From the NCBI RefSeq assembly GCF_024721995.1, contig NZ_JANQBC010000008.1, positions 124,001-188,000 on the forward strand: a DNA stretch of 64,000 nucleotides, in the 5' to 3' direction. This DNA comes from Paenibacillus radicibacter (GTDB lineage: Bacteria > Bacillota > Bacilli > Paenibacillales > NBRC-103111). Under the pieces are notes generated by a model. That model made no database searches. It was not told the DNA's origin and saw only the letters and a list, made by a program, of their open reading frames with translations. The stretch's first letter is position 1. Every line of letters starts with the position of its first letter. The position numbers and the translations under genes are program-made. Of the stretch, positions 8,079 through 17,319 are shown in pieces.

Positions 8079-8903
8079 CTACCCTTTAATACTCCCCGCT
8101 GTAACCCCTTCAATAATCTTCTCCTGTAAGAAGGCGTAAATGATAATTACCGGAATGATACTGAACATCGTCGCCGCGAACAATCCCCCATAGTTCTGGT
8201 TCAAACTATCTCGGAATGCGACCATCCCAACAGGGAGTGTTCGATACTTATCCGCCGTAATGAAGAAGGAAGCCATAATAAATTCATTCCAGTTCCCTAA
8301 GAAATTCAGAATAAATACCGTTACGAGTGCTGGGAGCGTTAACGGCAATATAATTCGCCAGAACAGACCGAATGCGGTTAGTCCATCCATTACACCCGCT
8401 TCTTCCAGATCATTTGGAATGGATTTCAAGAACGCCGAAATGATAAACATCGTAAGGGGTATCCCGAAAGTGATATACGGGAAAAGAATCGCAAACGGCG
8501 TGTCCTTAATGTGAAGATCACTCACAAGCCGGAATAACGGAATAAGTAAGAATGATCCCGGTAAGAGCAAGGCTAATCCGATAAATGACTTCACAATCTT
8601 AGCTGGTAACTGATAACGCATGCGTGTAACTGCATAAGCGACCATCGCCGCAATCACAATCGAGACAACACTCGCTGTCGTTGCGATATAGAAACTATTG
8701 AAGAAGTACGTACTAACCTTCGCTTTCACCCACACGTCAAAATAGTTCTGAATATGCAGCGAAGTCGGAAGACCAAACGGATCTGCAACGACATCCGCTG
8801 ATACTTTTAATGAATTCTGAAATGCCCATAGGATCGGATAGAGCGTGACGATCACATAGATCCACAAAAATACATGGACGCCGATACCTTTTCTTTTTTT
8901 CAT
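8079..8903 (-). CDS. Carbohydrate ABC transporter permease, MalG-type (set 1)
   Basis: One of two inner-membrane subunits of an importer for sugars or oligosaccharides. The 274 residues carry six predicted membrane segments and the cytoplasmic EAA loop (EEAGVMDGLTAFGLFWRIILP) that docks the ATPase. The C-terminus IIEGVTAGSIKG is typical of MalG/LacG proteins. It overlaps the preceding permease by 4 bases (ATGA), so the two are translationally coupled. It is closely related to 16495-17319 in the second set. No ATP-binding gene is present in either set; a shared MsmX-type ATPase elsewhere is likely, as in many Bacillota. The substrate is not readable from sequence; the nearby hexosaminidase suggests amino sugars. 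Confidence 0.92.
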   Translation of the reverse strand: MKKRKGIGVHVFLWIYVIVTLYPILWAFQNSLKVSADVVADPFGLPTSLHIQNYFDVWVKAKVSTYFFNSFYIATTASVVSIVIAAMVAYAVTRMRYQLPAKIVKSFIGLALLLPGSFLLIPLFRLVSDLHIKDTPFAILFPYITFGIPLTMFIISAFLKSIPNDLEEAGVMDGLTAFGLFWRIILPLTLPALVTVFILNFLGNWNEFIMASFFITADKYRTLPVGMVAFRDSLNQNYGGLFAATMFSIIPVIIIYAFLQEKIIEGVTAGSIKG

Positions 8904-9793
8904 TCGCCCTCCACATCCCCGTATTTTTTGGAAATGCTATTAAATATCAAAGTAATGAGTAAAGAGAAAATAAAGATCAAGTTCGCAATTGCATTACCAT
9001 ATCCGTAGTAATCTTGATTAAAGGCTACACGATACATATACGTTGCCATTACCTCTGTAGAACCGAATGGTCCTCCATTTGTCATAACGATAACGATATC
9101 TAATGCCTTCATGGCTCCCGTGATGGATAATAGAATAATAACGAAGATGACTGGACGAATAAGTGGGATGATAATAAATCGAGTTCGTTGAAAACTTGTT
9201 GCTCCATCAATCTCTGCGGCTTCTAGAACTTCTTTGGATATTCCAAAAATCGCAGCGAGTACAAGCACCACATAGAACCCTGTCCATTGCCAAGCATTGG
9301 TGACTAAGATCGATAACATAGCCGTTCTCTCATCACCTAGCCAACCCATCGTCCATGATTCCAAGCCAATTGCAGTTAGACCACTATTAAGTATCCCGAT
9401 TTGAGGATGGAAGACTACGAATGTGAACAATACACCTACTACCGCAGTCGACAAAATACTAGGTAAGAATACCGTTGTTTTGTAAAAACCACGGAACCTT
9501 TTTACACCAGCAACGAGTACAGCAATGAGTAGAATGATCGGTACTTGAACAAAGATCGAGAACAAAATAAACCAAACATTATTTAAGAATCCGACCCAAA
9601 AATTTGGATCATCCGTGAGTGCAGTCACATAGTTTTCAAATCCAATATATTCGGGTTTGGATAATCCATTGTAATCTGTAAATCCAAATTGAAACGTCGT
9701 GAAGATCGGATAAATATAGAACACACTATACAAAATTAGAGCAGGCAATATGAAAAGGATAAATGTTGCCGGATTTCGTAATGTACGATTCAC
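8900..9793 (-). CDS. Carbohydrate ABC transporter permease, MalF-type (set 1)
   Basis: The second membrane subunit of the same importer, 297 residues, with six predicted membrane helices. The EAA loop reads EAAEIDGATSFQRTRFIIIPLIRP, and a conserved TNGGPFGSTEVMATYMYR follows. It lies downstream of the binding-protein gene, separated by a strong hairpin at 9846-9881 that probably lowers or stabilises expression relative to that gene. The MalG-type gene follows with a 4-base overlap. It is a close paralogue of 17319-18215. Assignment to the family is firm; the sugar is unknown. Confidence 0.92.
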   Translation of the reverse strand: MNRTLRNPATFILFILPALILYSVFYIYPIFTTFQFGFTDYNGLSKPEYIGFENYVTALTDDPNFWVGFLNNVWFILFSIFVQVPIILLIAVLVAGVKRFRGFYKTTVFLPSILSTAVVGVLFTFVVFHPQIGILNSGLTAIGLESWTMGWLGDERTAMLSILVTNAWQWTGFYVVLVLAAIFGISKEVLEAAEIDGATSFQRTRFIIIPLIRPVIFVIILLSITGAMKALDIVIVMTNGGPFGSTEVMATYMYRVAFNQDYYGYGNAIANLIFIFSLLITLIFNSISKKYGDVEGE

Positions 9794-9845
9794 GATGACC
9801 TCCGTTCTCTATAACGCTTATACCGCGTATAGGTTTATTGAACAA

Positions 9846-9881
9846 GTAACGGGTACCACACCGATTGGTGATACCCGCTAC
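9846..9881 (-). promoter_or_regulatory. Intercistronic hairpin between binding-protein and permease genes (set 1)
   Basis: GTAACGGGTACCAC pairs with GTGATACCCGCTAC (14 bp, two G-U pairs on the RNA) with an inner ACC/GGT pair. No T-run follows, so it is not a normal terminator. The same arms occur at 18271-18304 in the equivalent gap of set 2. Confidence 0.7.
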
Positions 9882-9900
9882 TTCAATTCTTATTCAATCA

Positions 9901-11265
9901 TTATTTCTTTTCTTTATCTGCTTTCTCTTGAGCTTTCTGAACGTTCTCAGCGAATTGTTCTGCTGTAACTTTACCTCCAACTAACTTTTGTGCCTCTTGG
10001 AAAATAAAATCACGAACTGATGTTGGTACTTCAGCATCAAATGCTGGGAATGATCCCTTAGCTGCTCCTGCTACTGCAAACACTTCTTTTACATAAGGCT
10101 TAGCACTGTCAATTGTAATCTTCTTCGCTGGCAACCAGCCTTCATCTGCATTTTGTTTCAATTGCTCTTCATCACTGTACATGCGCTTAATAAATTCTTT
10201 AATTGCTGCTTTCTGAGCATCATTTACTTTAGATGAATAACCATATCCGGAAGAGTAGGAAGCATTTACGATGTTATCGCCAGGGCCTCCAACGTTCGGG
10301 AATTGGAAGAATCCAACATCATCCGTTACTTTACTGAATTTAGGATCCGTGAACGCTCCACCTGCCCAAGTTCCATCAAAGCGCATTGCAGCATTCCCTT
10401 TTTGGAATTCGCCATAGCCTTGCTCATTGCTTAGTGCTAAGGAGTTCTTCGTTACGTAACCTTTATCAATGAGTTCTTTGAATTTTTTGAAACCTTCAAC
10501 CACACCTGGATCTGTCCATTTCTTAGTACCTGCTTGAATTTCAGCCGTAATATCTTTTCCACCATAACGTACCCAAAGTGTATTCATTGGCATTGTGATT
10601 GCCCACGCATCTTTCGCACCGAATGCGAAAGGTTGAATGCCTTTAGCTTTTAACGTTTCACAAACTTTCATAAGTTCATCCCAAGTTTTTGGGATTTGAA
10701 GACCGTTGTCAGCAAAGATCTTCTTGTTATAGAAGACGTTCTCCTGATATCCAGCCAGTGGAAGACCGTAAATTTTACCGTCTACTGTAAACTCACCTAA
10801 GTCATAGAATTTATCTTTAAGACCAAGCTCTGTAATAATGGGTGTCAGATCAAGTAAGCTACCAGTTTTGGAAAATTTCTTCGTATCGGAGCCACCAAAT
10901 AGTTGGAAAATTTCTGGCGGGTTTCCTTGAGCAAATTCAGCAGGTAAACGTTGAAGACGGTGTGCCTGCTCTTCCATCGAAACCATCTCGATAGTAAGTC
11001 CTGGAACTTTTGCTTCAACATCTTTCTTTACTTGTTGCAAACGTGCTAATTCTTTAGCTTGTGTCTCTTTTACGAGCACGTTACGCAAGTTCAAAGTTAC
11101 TTTTTCTGGTGCCTTACTAGGTGCTGGAGTTGCTGCCTCAGGTGCTTTGGTTGCCACAGGCGTCGATGTCGGTGCAGGTGTCGTTGCTGCTTCTTTACTA
11201 CCACATCCAGCTAACGCACTGCCAACTGCTAGTAAACTTACGAGAGTTACTGCTGTCTTTTTCAT
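9901..11265 (-). CDS. Extracellular sugar-binding lipoprotein (set 1)
   Basis: The solute receptor of the ABC importer, anchored to the outer face of the membrane by lipid. The 454 residues begin with a lipoprotein signal (lipobox LAGC, Cys21). A long Thr/Pro/Ala-rich spacer follows (about 25-55), then a family 1 solute-binding fold (GNPPEIFQLFGG, DGKIYGLPLAGYQENVFYNKKIF). It is clearly paralogous to 18339-19682: both share SKTG-LLDLTPI-TELG and AGTKKWTD. GGAGGTC lies upstream of ATG 11265. It is the first gene of its transcript, behind its own promoter at 11317-11346 and after the terminator of the nagZ-type gene. Confidence 0.93.
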   Translation of the reverse strand: MKKTAVTLVSLLAVGSALAGCGSKEAATTPAPTSTPVATKAPEAATPAPSKAPEKVTLNLRNVLVKETQAKELARLQQVKKDVEAKVPGLTIEMVSMEEQAHRLQRLPAEFAQGNPPEIFQLFGGSDTKKFSKTGSLLDLTPIITELGLKDKFYDLGEFTVDGKIYGLPLAGYQENVFYNKKIFADNGLQIPKTWDELMKVCETLKAKGIQPFAFGAKDAWAITMPMNTLWVRYGGKDITAEIQAGTKKWTDPGVVEGFKKFKELIDKGYVTKNSLALSNEQGYGEFQKGNAAMRFDGTWAGGAFTDPKFSKVTDDVGFFQFPNVGGPGDNIVNASYSSGYGYSSKVNDAQKAAIKEFIKRMYSDEEQLKQNADEGWLPAKKITIDSAKPYVKEVFAVAGAAKGSFPAFDAEVPTSVRDFIFQEAQKLVGGKVTAEQFAENVQKAQEKADKEKK

Positions 11266-11316
11266 ATTTCGACCTCCAAATATTTAATATGATTACAATT
11301 TTTAGTATATATCCAT

Positions 11317-11346
11317 ATATAACCTATTAATAGGGATTCATTTCAA
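11317..11346 (-). promoter_or_regulatory. Predicted promoter of sugar-importer set 1, with internal palindrome
   Basis: On the minus strand: TTGAAA (11346-11341), an 18-base spacer and TTATAT (11322-11317). A perfect 12-bp palindrome CCTATTAATAGG (11323-11334) abuts the -10 and could be an operator. Confidence 0.45.
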
Positions 11347-11378
11347 TAATAAGGGATAAATTACCATTGTGTATTATA

Positions 11379-11436
11379 GAAAAAGACCCCCACATTTGAG
11401 CAGGATTATTGCCAATCCCCCTCACGTGAGAGTCTT
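11379..11436 (-). terminator. Terminator after the hexosaminidase gene
   Basis: Read on the minus strand, AGACTCTCAC pairs with GTGGGGGTCT (three G-U pairs) and is followed by TTTTTC. It separates the set 2/regulator operon from set 1. Confidence 0.6.
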
Positions 11437-11450
11437 AATTTATAAGCTAT

Positions 11451-13049
11451 TTAGGATAAAGACCAACCATAAGCATACTTCTCAGAAATCGTTACTGGCA
11501 ATTGACCTTGTGCATTAATCTCACCTAATAGCACTTTAGCCACAGCCTTCATCGCAAGTGGACGGTTCTCGTAAGCTGCAATATACGCCGGAACTTCTGG
11601 GAAGGATACAAGATCAAATGGGTTGCGTCCTGCTACGACAACGAAGGATTTACCCAAGTTTGCGACTTCCTTCGCAAGATGAATTTGCCCCTCTGCAAAT
11701 GTTGCATTATACGTCACGTAGATGACTTGATCAGCTGCTTCGACAAGTTTCAATGTTTCTGCAATCTCTTGCTTAGTCGGATCAAGGAAAATACGAGTCT
11801 CGCTCACATCACCCATTTTCTCAGCCAAATAGTAACCTAACGTTTCTTTCTGTGAAATGAATTCTACCACTTCTGTATTCTCACGAACCTCAGACCAAAT
11901 CACGAGCGTCTTCTTCGAAGAAGCAAGCGGGATAATATCATTATTGTTCTGAACGAGTGTAACACTCTTCTCATAGACACTAGCCGCCACTTCCTCAGAA
12001 GCTGGCAAACCAACCTCATTCAATCCAATTGTTGATGCTTCTGCTTGCTTTAACTTCGCTTTAAGAGCAAGCACACGCTCTACAGATTCATCAATTCGTG
12101 CTTCAGAGATTCTTCCCTCTTCTACGGCTTGAACAAGCGCATTGATTCCCGCAACTTGCTTCTCATACGTATGGGAGATTAATACGATATCTACACCTGC
12201 TTCTACTGCAAGTACGGTACCTTCTGCCGGTCCGAAGTGATCATCAATTGCTTTCATCTCCAGGCAATCTGTTACAATGACACCTTTAAACCCAAGCTCT
12301 TCACGAAGGAAGCTCTGCATCACGCGAGGGGATAGAGTTGATGGTAACTTCTCTTGCTCAAGCGCTGGGAAAATAATATGTGCAGACATGACCATGTCAG
12401 CACCATTCTCAATTGCATCAATAAACGGTACGAGTTCAACTGATCTTAGACGATCCATATCATGCAAGATTGTAGGCAATGCGTAATGCGAATCGGAATT
12501 CGTATCCCCATGGCCTGGGAAGTGCTTGATCGTTGCAGTTACACCTGCATCTTGATAGCCACGAACAGCAGCTGAACCCATCTGCGCAACGAGCTTTGGA
12601 TCTTCCCCATAGGAACGAACCCCAATAACAGGGTTAAGTGGATTGTTATTCACATCAACGTCTGGTGCAAAGTTCACATTGATCCCCATTGCACGAAGTT
12701 CTTTACCACAAATTTGTGCCGTTTGATAAGATGCATCTGTGTCTCGGCTTGCACCAAGTGTCATACTGCCTGGCATAAGGCTAATGCCTTCCTCAATTCT
12801 TGCTACCATACCGCCTTCTTGATCGATAGCAATTAATAACGGGTTGTCTATTGTTGCCGCTGTTTGAAGATCACTAGATAACGTTGCAACTTGCTCAGGA
12901 TTCACGAGATTACGACGGAAGTAGATAATTCCACCCACTTGATACTCTTCAATCAAGCTTTTCACTTCTGCATTCGGAATCTGTGCTTTGAATCCGCACA
13001 TAAACATTTGACCAATTTTTTGACGCAATGACATGTTTTCGAGTTTCAT
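11451..13049 (-). CDS. nagZ: Glycoside hydrolase family 3 beta-N-acetylhexosaminidase (NagZ-type)
   Basis: It probably removes terminal beta-linked N-acetylglucosamine from muropeptide or chitin fragments. The N-terminal TIM barrel carries the family motif KHFPGHGDTNSDSH and IAIDQEGG. The following domain contains VIVTDCLEMKAI and a Rossmann-like C-terminal part, as in Bacillus two-domain NagZ proteins (this one is about 530 residues). No signal peptide is visible, so the enzyme is probably cytoplasmic and acts on imported oligosaccharides. The start is taken at ATG 13049 (MKLENMSLRQ), with AGAGGT 7-8 bases upstream. An ATG at 13076 overlapping the regulator gene is also possible. It is the last gene of the operon with importer set 2 and the YesM/YesN pair. 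Confidence 0.87.
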   Translation of the reverse strand: MKLENMSLRQKIGQMFMCGFKAQIPNAEVKSLIEEYQVGGIIYFRRNLVNPEQVATLSSDLQTAATIDNPLLIAIDQEGGMVARIEEGISLMPGSMTLGASRDTDASYQTAQICGKELRAMGINVNFAPDVDVNNNPLNPVIGVRSYGEDPKLVAQMGSAAVRGYQDAGVTATIKHFPGHGDTNSDSHYALPTILHDMDRLRSVELVPFIDAIENGADMVMSAHIIFPALEQEKLPSTLSPRVMQSFLREELGFKGVIVTDCLEMKAIDDHFGPAEGTVLAVEAGVDIVLISHTYEKQVAGINALVQAVEEGRISEARIDESVERVLALKAKLKQAEASTIGLNEVGLPASEEVAASVYEKSVTLVQNNNDIIPLASSKKTLVIWSEVRENTEVVEFISQKETLGYYLAEKMGDVSETRIFLDPTKQEIAETLKLVEAADQVIYVTYNATFAEGQIHLAKEVANLGKSFVVVAGRNPFDLVSFPEVPAYIAAYENRPLAMKAVAKVLLGEINAQGQLPVTISEKYAYGWSLS

Positions 13050-13068
13050 ACGTGACGACCTCTTTTCA

Positions 13069-14676
13069 TCATTCATGAATTGGAGTTTCTCTTTTTTCCC
13101 GATATTCCGTTGGTGTCATGCCTGTAAATTTCAAAAATACGCGTGTAAAGTATCTGCGCTCTGCATAGCCTACCATTTTGCCAATCTGTGTAATACTCTT
13201 GTCACTCATGACTAGAATCGACTTCGCAAGTTCGATGCGTTGTCTTGTTAAATACTCCAAGAACGTTTCACCAAACTGCTGTTTGAACAGCAAGGAGAAG
13301 TATGAGCAAGAAATGCCGATATAATCCGCAATTTCTTCAACGCCAAAATCAGTTGCTAGATTTTTATTAATATACTCTTTTGCAGATATCATGAACGTAT
13401 CACTAGGTTTACGATTAATACGTGTATTCATGGAGGTATGAATGAGTTGATGAATATTTTCCATCAAATCTTTGACTGAGATCGAACGTTCTAGCTTTGC
13501 CCAGAGAGCTGCCTCTTCTTCATCACTCAGGACATTAATTTCCTTCATCTCACGCACCAAGTGCAGGATTAAGAAGTGTAGAATTTGTTCAACGCGAAGA
13601 ACTGACTGCTCAGAGATCGCTTTAAGTGTTTGGTTTAATTCACTAAACGCCTGATCCATCTTCGCCTGATCACGTTGTTTAAGCGCTGTAACAATCTCCT
13701 CAATTAATCCCCACATCGAGTAATTCAATTCATTCGTTCCAGCCTGTTCTTTCAGGACGAGAATCTGCTTCTTCGCAGGGGATAAGTGAAGTGAGCGCTG
13801 TACTTTCTTATAAGCATCCGCAAGTTCATGCATAGACGCATGTTTCGGATAAATACCGAGTGACACATTGAGTTTCACATTGAGATGAACAGCCTCTTGT
13901 AACATATGCGACCACATCTGCATCTTATTAATGTCGTTTGGATTGTTCCCTTTCGTATGCTGAATCACAACACACCACTCGCCTTCACGAGTCTGAAGCA
14001 CCGCGTAGTTAAGTTCATCTTTGCTAAGCGCGTCTTGAAGAACGTTTCGCAGTGCAAAATTACGTAGCTTACGTTCCTTCTCATTCCAATTCCTTGAAAT
14101 GTGGGAGTACTCATCCAAATCAACCAAAATTAATGTATATTCGAGCTCTTCGAGCAAATGTTCATCATTGAATAAAAATTGTCTTACACTCACATTCGTA
14201 TAATCCAGGAGTACGTCATGCAGCAATTTCTCATAAGCAAGGTTCATGACACTGTTCCACTTCTTCTGCTCACGTGCCTGTTCCATTCGCTTGTCTATGA
14301 TTTCCTCTGCAAGCTTCGTCACGACATTCTCTAGCTCCTCGTAATTAATAGGCTTGAGGATGTAGTCACGAGCACCATACTTAAGCGCAGTTCGAATGTA
14401 TTCAAAATCTTGATAACCTGTCAGCATAATGACTGCATAGTCTTTGCCTAGTTCATTTAGCTTTTGCAAGAAACCAAGACCATCTAAATTGGGCATTCGA
14501 ATGTCACATAGAATCAGATCTGGATTATGTTCTTCGACGTACGCAAGTGCCTTTAATCCATCACTTGTCGTTTCAACCGAATCAAAGCCGATCGACTCCC
14601 AAGGTAATACTTTTTGTAAATTACGTACAATATTGATTTCATCATCCACAAGTAACGCTTTTAATTTCATTTCCAT
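13069..14676 (-). CDS. AraC-type response regulator (YesN-like)
   Basis: The DNA-binding partner of the adjacent sensor kinase; it probably activates the sugar-importer genes. The 535 residues comprise a receiver domain (1-120; acidic pair DD11-12, phospho-acceptor Asp58 in LILCDIRMPNLDG, Lys in LKPINYEE), a long linker domain and a C-terminal pair of AraC helix-turn-helix motifs (about 435-535; IADYIGISCSYFSLLFKQQFGETF and RYFTRVFLKFTGMTPTEYR). The start is ATG 14676, which overlaps the kinase stop as TGATG and indicates coupled translation. The C-terminal end lies 19 bases from the chosen hexosaminidase start, or overlaps it if ATG 13076 is used. Confidence 0.93.
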   Translation of the reverse strand: MEMKLKALLVDDEINIVRNLQKVLPWESIGFDSVETTSDGLKALAYVEEHNPDLILCDIRMPNLDGLGFLQKLNELGKDYAVIMLTGYQDFEYIRTALKYGARDYILKPINYEELENVVTKLAEEIIDKRMEQAREQKKWNSVMNLAYEKLLHDVLLDYTNVSVRQFLFNDEHLLEELEYTLILVDLDEYSHISRNWNEKERKLRNFALRNVLQDALSKDELNYAVLQTREGEWCVVIQHTKGNNPNDINKMQMWSHMLQEAVHLNVKLNVSLGIYPKHASMHELADAYKKVQRSLHLSPAKKQILVLKEQAGTNELNYSMWGLIEEIVTALKQRDQAKMDQAFSELNQTLKAISEQSVLRVEQILHFLILHLVREMKEINVLSDEEEAALWAKLERSISVKDLMENIHQLIHTSMNTRINRKPSDTFMISAKEYINKNLATDFGVEEIADYIGISCSYFSLLFKQQFGETFLEYLTRQRIELAKSILVMSDKSITQIGKMVGYAERRYFTRVFLKFTGMTPTEYREKRETPIHE

Positions 14677-16472
14677 CACCCAGCAATATATTTTGGAATT
14701 ACGCATTTAATTGTTGTGCCTTTGCTAAGCTCACTGCAAATGAAAATGCCACAGGAGTTTCCGTAATGAATGCGAAGACGATCTGCAACATTTAATATGC
14801 CAAGGCCAATTCGCTTCGTCTCAGTTGCTTGCTTAGGTAATTTTAAGCTTGTTCCTTTGTATTCTAAACGATTGAGCACATCACTCGGTATACCCTTACC
14901 GTTGTCTTCCACCCAAATTACGATATGATCCCCTTGATCTTCCACAGAAATCTTAATCGCTCCTCCGCCTTCTAATCCCTCAAAACCGTGCTGGATACTA
15001 TTTTCAACAAGTGGCTGCAAGGTCAATTTCAGAATCGAGTAGTTCTCAAGTTCTTTCGGCAGATCAAATTCATACTGGAACAAGTCTTCAAAGCGGAACG
15101 CTTGGATATCCATATAGTTTTTCAAGTAATTCATTTCAAGAGCAACTGAAATTTCTTCTTTATGCTCGAACATTCGCAGCATCGAACCAAGTCGGTACAC
15201 GATCTGACTTACTTTCTTACCCTCATTCTGAATCGCTAAAGCGTTAATTGACTCTAATGTGTTAAAAAGAAAATGCGGTTTAATCTGTGCTTCTAGCAGC
15301 ATTAACTCCGCTTTCTTCTTCCGCTCTTGTTCCATCTTGATTTCTTCGATGAGCAATTCCATACGAGCAACAAGTGAGTTGAATCCACGAGCAAGAATCG
15401 TCGTTTCGTCATGCCCTCTTACAGGAACCCGAACTCTTAGATCACCAAGTTCTGCATGTTTCATTTTGGATACAAAATAGCTAATAAATCGAATGTATCG
15501 ATTCACAAACAATAGATTAAATAGCAATGCGCAAATCAAGAAGAAAGTAATAACAATAGATACCCATTTGAGCACTGTCAACGTTTTACCGGATAAATAA
15601 TCCCACGGTGTAATGTAAACAAGACTCCAGTTCTTAATTCCTTCTTTCTCCAAATCAAAATCGTATACGGAGAGCATACTTTCAACGCCATTAAACATGA
15701 CTTTGGAAGTTGCATATTCTTTCGTAAGATCAACGGACCCGGAGCTATAATCCTTTAAGTTATGACCATCCAACTGACTCTTACTGTCTTTAAGAATGGT
15801 ACCTGAATGATTCACAATTAAGAAGCGACTTGCTTCAGGCTGGTTATAGAAGAATGAACTCGCTAGCCTGTCCAGCTCGTTAAAGCGCATTGTTAACAAC
15901 AAATACCCTTTAATCTCCATGGAGGAAGGGTCTCGCATCAATCGAATCGATGTAAATTGTCCATCACTATCAATAACAGAAGTGTATTCATTCGGGCCTA
16001 CCCAAGTCGCTCGCCCATTCTGTTCAATCATTTCTTTATATACTTCATGGGATCGGAATTGATAGAAAGGAACTTTCAAGATGTCCCTGTCCTTCCGCTT
16101 AAAAGCCGCCGCATAATCGCCTTGTACATCGTAGATGGCTACTTTATCGACTGCAAGATAAGTTAAGAATGTACTTTTTAGAATACTAATGTTATCTAAA
16201 TAACGCGAGGACTGACCACCAATTCCATCAGATGATGCCAACATCGCATTGAGCTCACTTTGGAAACGCCAATACTCTGAGTACGTATTTGCCTCTTTAA
16301 ATATGGAACTGATATTATGTCCAATCGCTTGAATCGTAAGCTCTGATTGATCAGTATAGTTTTTTTCAATAATATTCTGGATGACGAGGTACGTAATGCT
16401 GCCAATAACAAAAAGAGGAATAATAATGAATCCAAAGAAAGCAAGGAACACTTTTTTTCTAAGATTCATCAT
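14676..16472 (-). CDS. Membrane sensor histidine kinase (YesM-like)
   Basis: Senses an extracellular signal, probably sugar or the loaded binding protein, and phosphorylates the adjacent regulator. The 598 residues have an N-terminal membrane helix (about 8-30), a roughly 250-residue extracytoplasmic Cache-like domain and a second helix (about 300-325). A HAMP domain follows, then a YesM-type His_kinase domain with the phospho-His in AQIKPHFLFNTLESI and an HATPase domain (LVENSIQHGF, VEDNGKGIP, GIGLGILNV). The gene has AAGGAGG upstream of ATG 16472 and starts 22 bases after the MalG-type permease, so it belongs to the set 2 operon. Confidence 0.94.
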   Translation of the reverse strand: MMNLRKKVFLAFFGFIIIPLFVIGSITYLVIQNIIEKNYTDQSELTIQAIGHNISSIFKEANTYSEYWRFQSELNAMLASSDGIGGQSSRYLDNISILKSTFLTYLAVDKVAIYDVQGDYAAAFKRKDRDILKVPFYQFRSHEVYKEMIEQNGRATWVGPNEYTSVIDSDGQFTSIRLMRDPSSMEIKGYLLLTMRFNELDRLASSFFYNQPEASRFLIVNHSGTILKDSKSQLDGHNLKDYSSGSVDLTKEYATSKVMFNGVESMLSVYDFDLEKEGIKNWSLVYITPWDYLSGKTLTVLKWVSIVITFFLICALLFNLLFVNRYIRFISYFVSKMKHAELGDLRVRVPVRGHDETTILARGFNSLVARMELLIEEIKMEQERKKKAELMLLEAQIKPHFLFNTLESINALAIQNEGKKVSQIVYRLGSMLRMFEHKEEISVALEMNYLKNYMDIQAFRFEDLFQYEFDLPKELENYSILKLTLQPLVENSIQHGFEGLEGGGAIKISVEDQGDHIVIWVEDNGKGIPSDVLNRLEYKGTSLKLPKQATETKRIGLGILNVADRLRIHYGNSCGIFICSELSKGTTIKCVIPKYIAG

Positions 16473-16494
16473 TACGCCTCTTTCCTCCTTCAGG

Positions 16495-17319
16495 TTATCC
16501 CTTCACACTACCAGCTGTTACACCTTCAATAATTTTCTCTTGAAGAATGGCATAGATCACAACAACTGGAATGACGCTAAACATCGTAGAAGCGAATAGA
16601 CCACTATAGTTCATATTTAGGGAGTTCATGAATGCAACCATGCCGACAGGGAGTGTACGCAGCGTTTCTTTTGTTAAGAAGAACTGTGCCATAACGAATT
16701 CGTTCCAATTTCCTAAGAAGTTCAGAATAAACACCGTTACAAGCGCTGGTGTACATAGTGGCAGGATGACTCTCCAGAACAAGCCATATGCGGACAAGCC
16801 GTCCATAACACCTGCTTCTTCCAAATCGTTCGGAATCGAGCGAAGGAAGGCAGATATAACAAACACGGTAAGCGGAATTCCGAATGTAATATACGGAATA
16901 ATGAGCGCTGCGTGTGTATTGACGATTTTCATATCGTTAAGTAAGAAGAACAACGGTACAAGCAAGAAGGAACCTGGAATCATAAGTGCAAGACCGATAA
17001 ACGCTTGTACGATCTTACTCATTGTTTTAAAGCGCATACGAGTTACTGCATAAGCAGTCATTGCTGCAAGTACCATGGAAACCACACTGGCTAGTGTAGA
17101 AATATACAAGCTGTTAAAGAAATAAGTACTAATCTTGGAAGATGTCCATGCATTGATATAGTTCACGAATTGGAAATCAGTTGGAATCGCAAACGGATGT
17201 GAAATAACTTCTGCTGAAGTCTTGAAGGAGTTCTGGAATGCCCAGAAAACCGGATATAATGTAATAATAACATAAAGCATCAGGATAACGTGAGTAAGAA
17301 TACCTTTTTTGTTTTTCAT
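16495..17319 (-). CDS. Carbohydrate ABC transporter permease, MalG-type (set 2)
   Basis: The membrane subunit of the second importer, 274 residues, exactly the same length as its set 1 paralogue (8079-8903). It has the same EAA loop (EEAGVMDGLSAYGLFWRVILP) and the C-terminal GVTAGSVKG. Its start overlaps the stop of the MalF-type gene as TGATG. The gene continues directly into the sensor-kinase gene, tying transport to regulation in one transcript. High identity over the whole length and identical order argue that one set arose by duplication of the other. The sugar is unknown. Confidence 0.92.
   Translation of the reverse strand: MKNKKGILTHVILMLYVIITLYPVFWAFQNSFKTSAEVISHPFAIPTDFQFVNYINAWTSSKISTYFFNSLYISTLASVVSMVLAAMTAYAVTRMRFKTMSKIVQAFIGLALMIPGSFLLVPLFFLLNDMKIVNTHAALIIPYITFGIPLTVFVISAFLRSIPNDLEEAGVMDGLSAYGLFWRVILPLCTPALVTVFILNFLGNWNEFVMAQFFLTKETLRTLPVGMVAFMNSLNMNYSGLFASTMFSVIPVVVIYAILQEKIIEGVTAGSVKG

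Noticed and set aside
9846-9881. Terminator after the set 1 binding-protein gene
   Set aside because: The hairpin is strong but no T-run follows it, and the permease genes depend on the same transcript.
16628-17053. 141-residue plus-strand frame similar to one at 8260-8514
   Set aside because: The similarity of the two antisense frames only reflects that the two MalG-type genes beneath them are paralogues.
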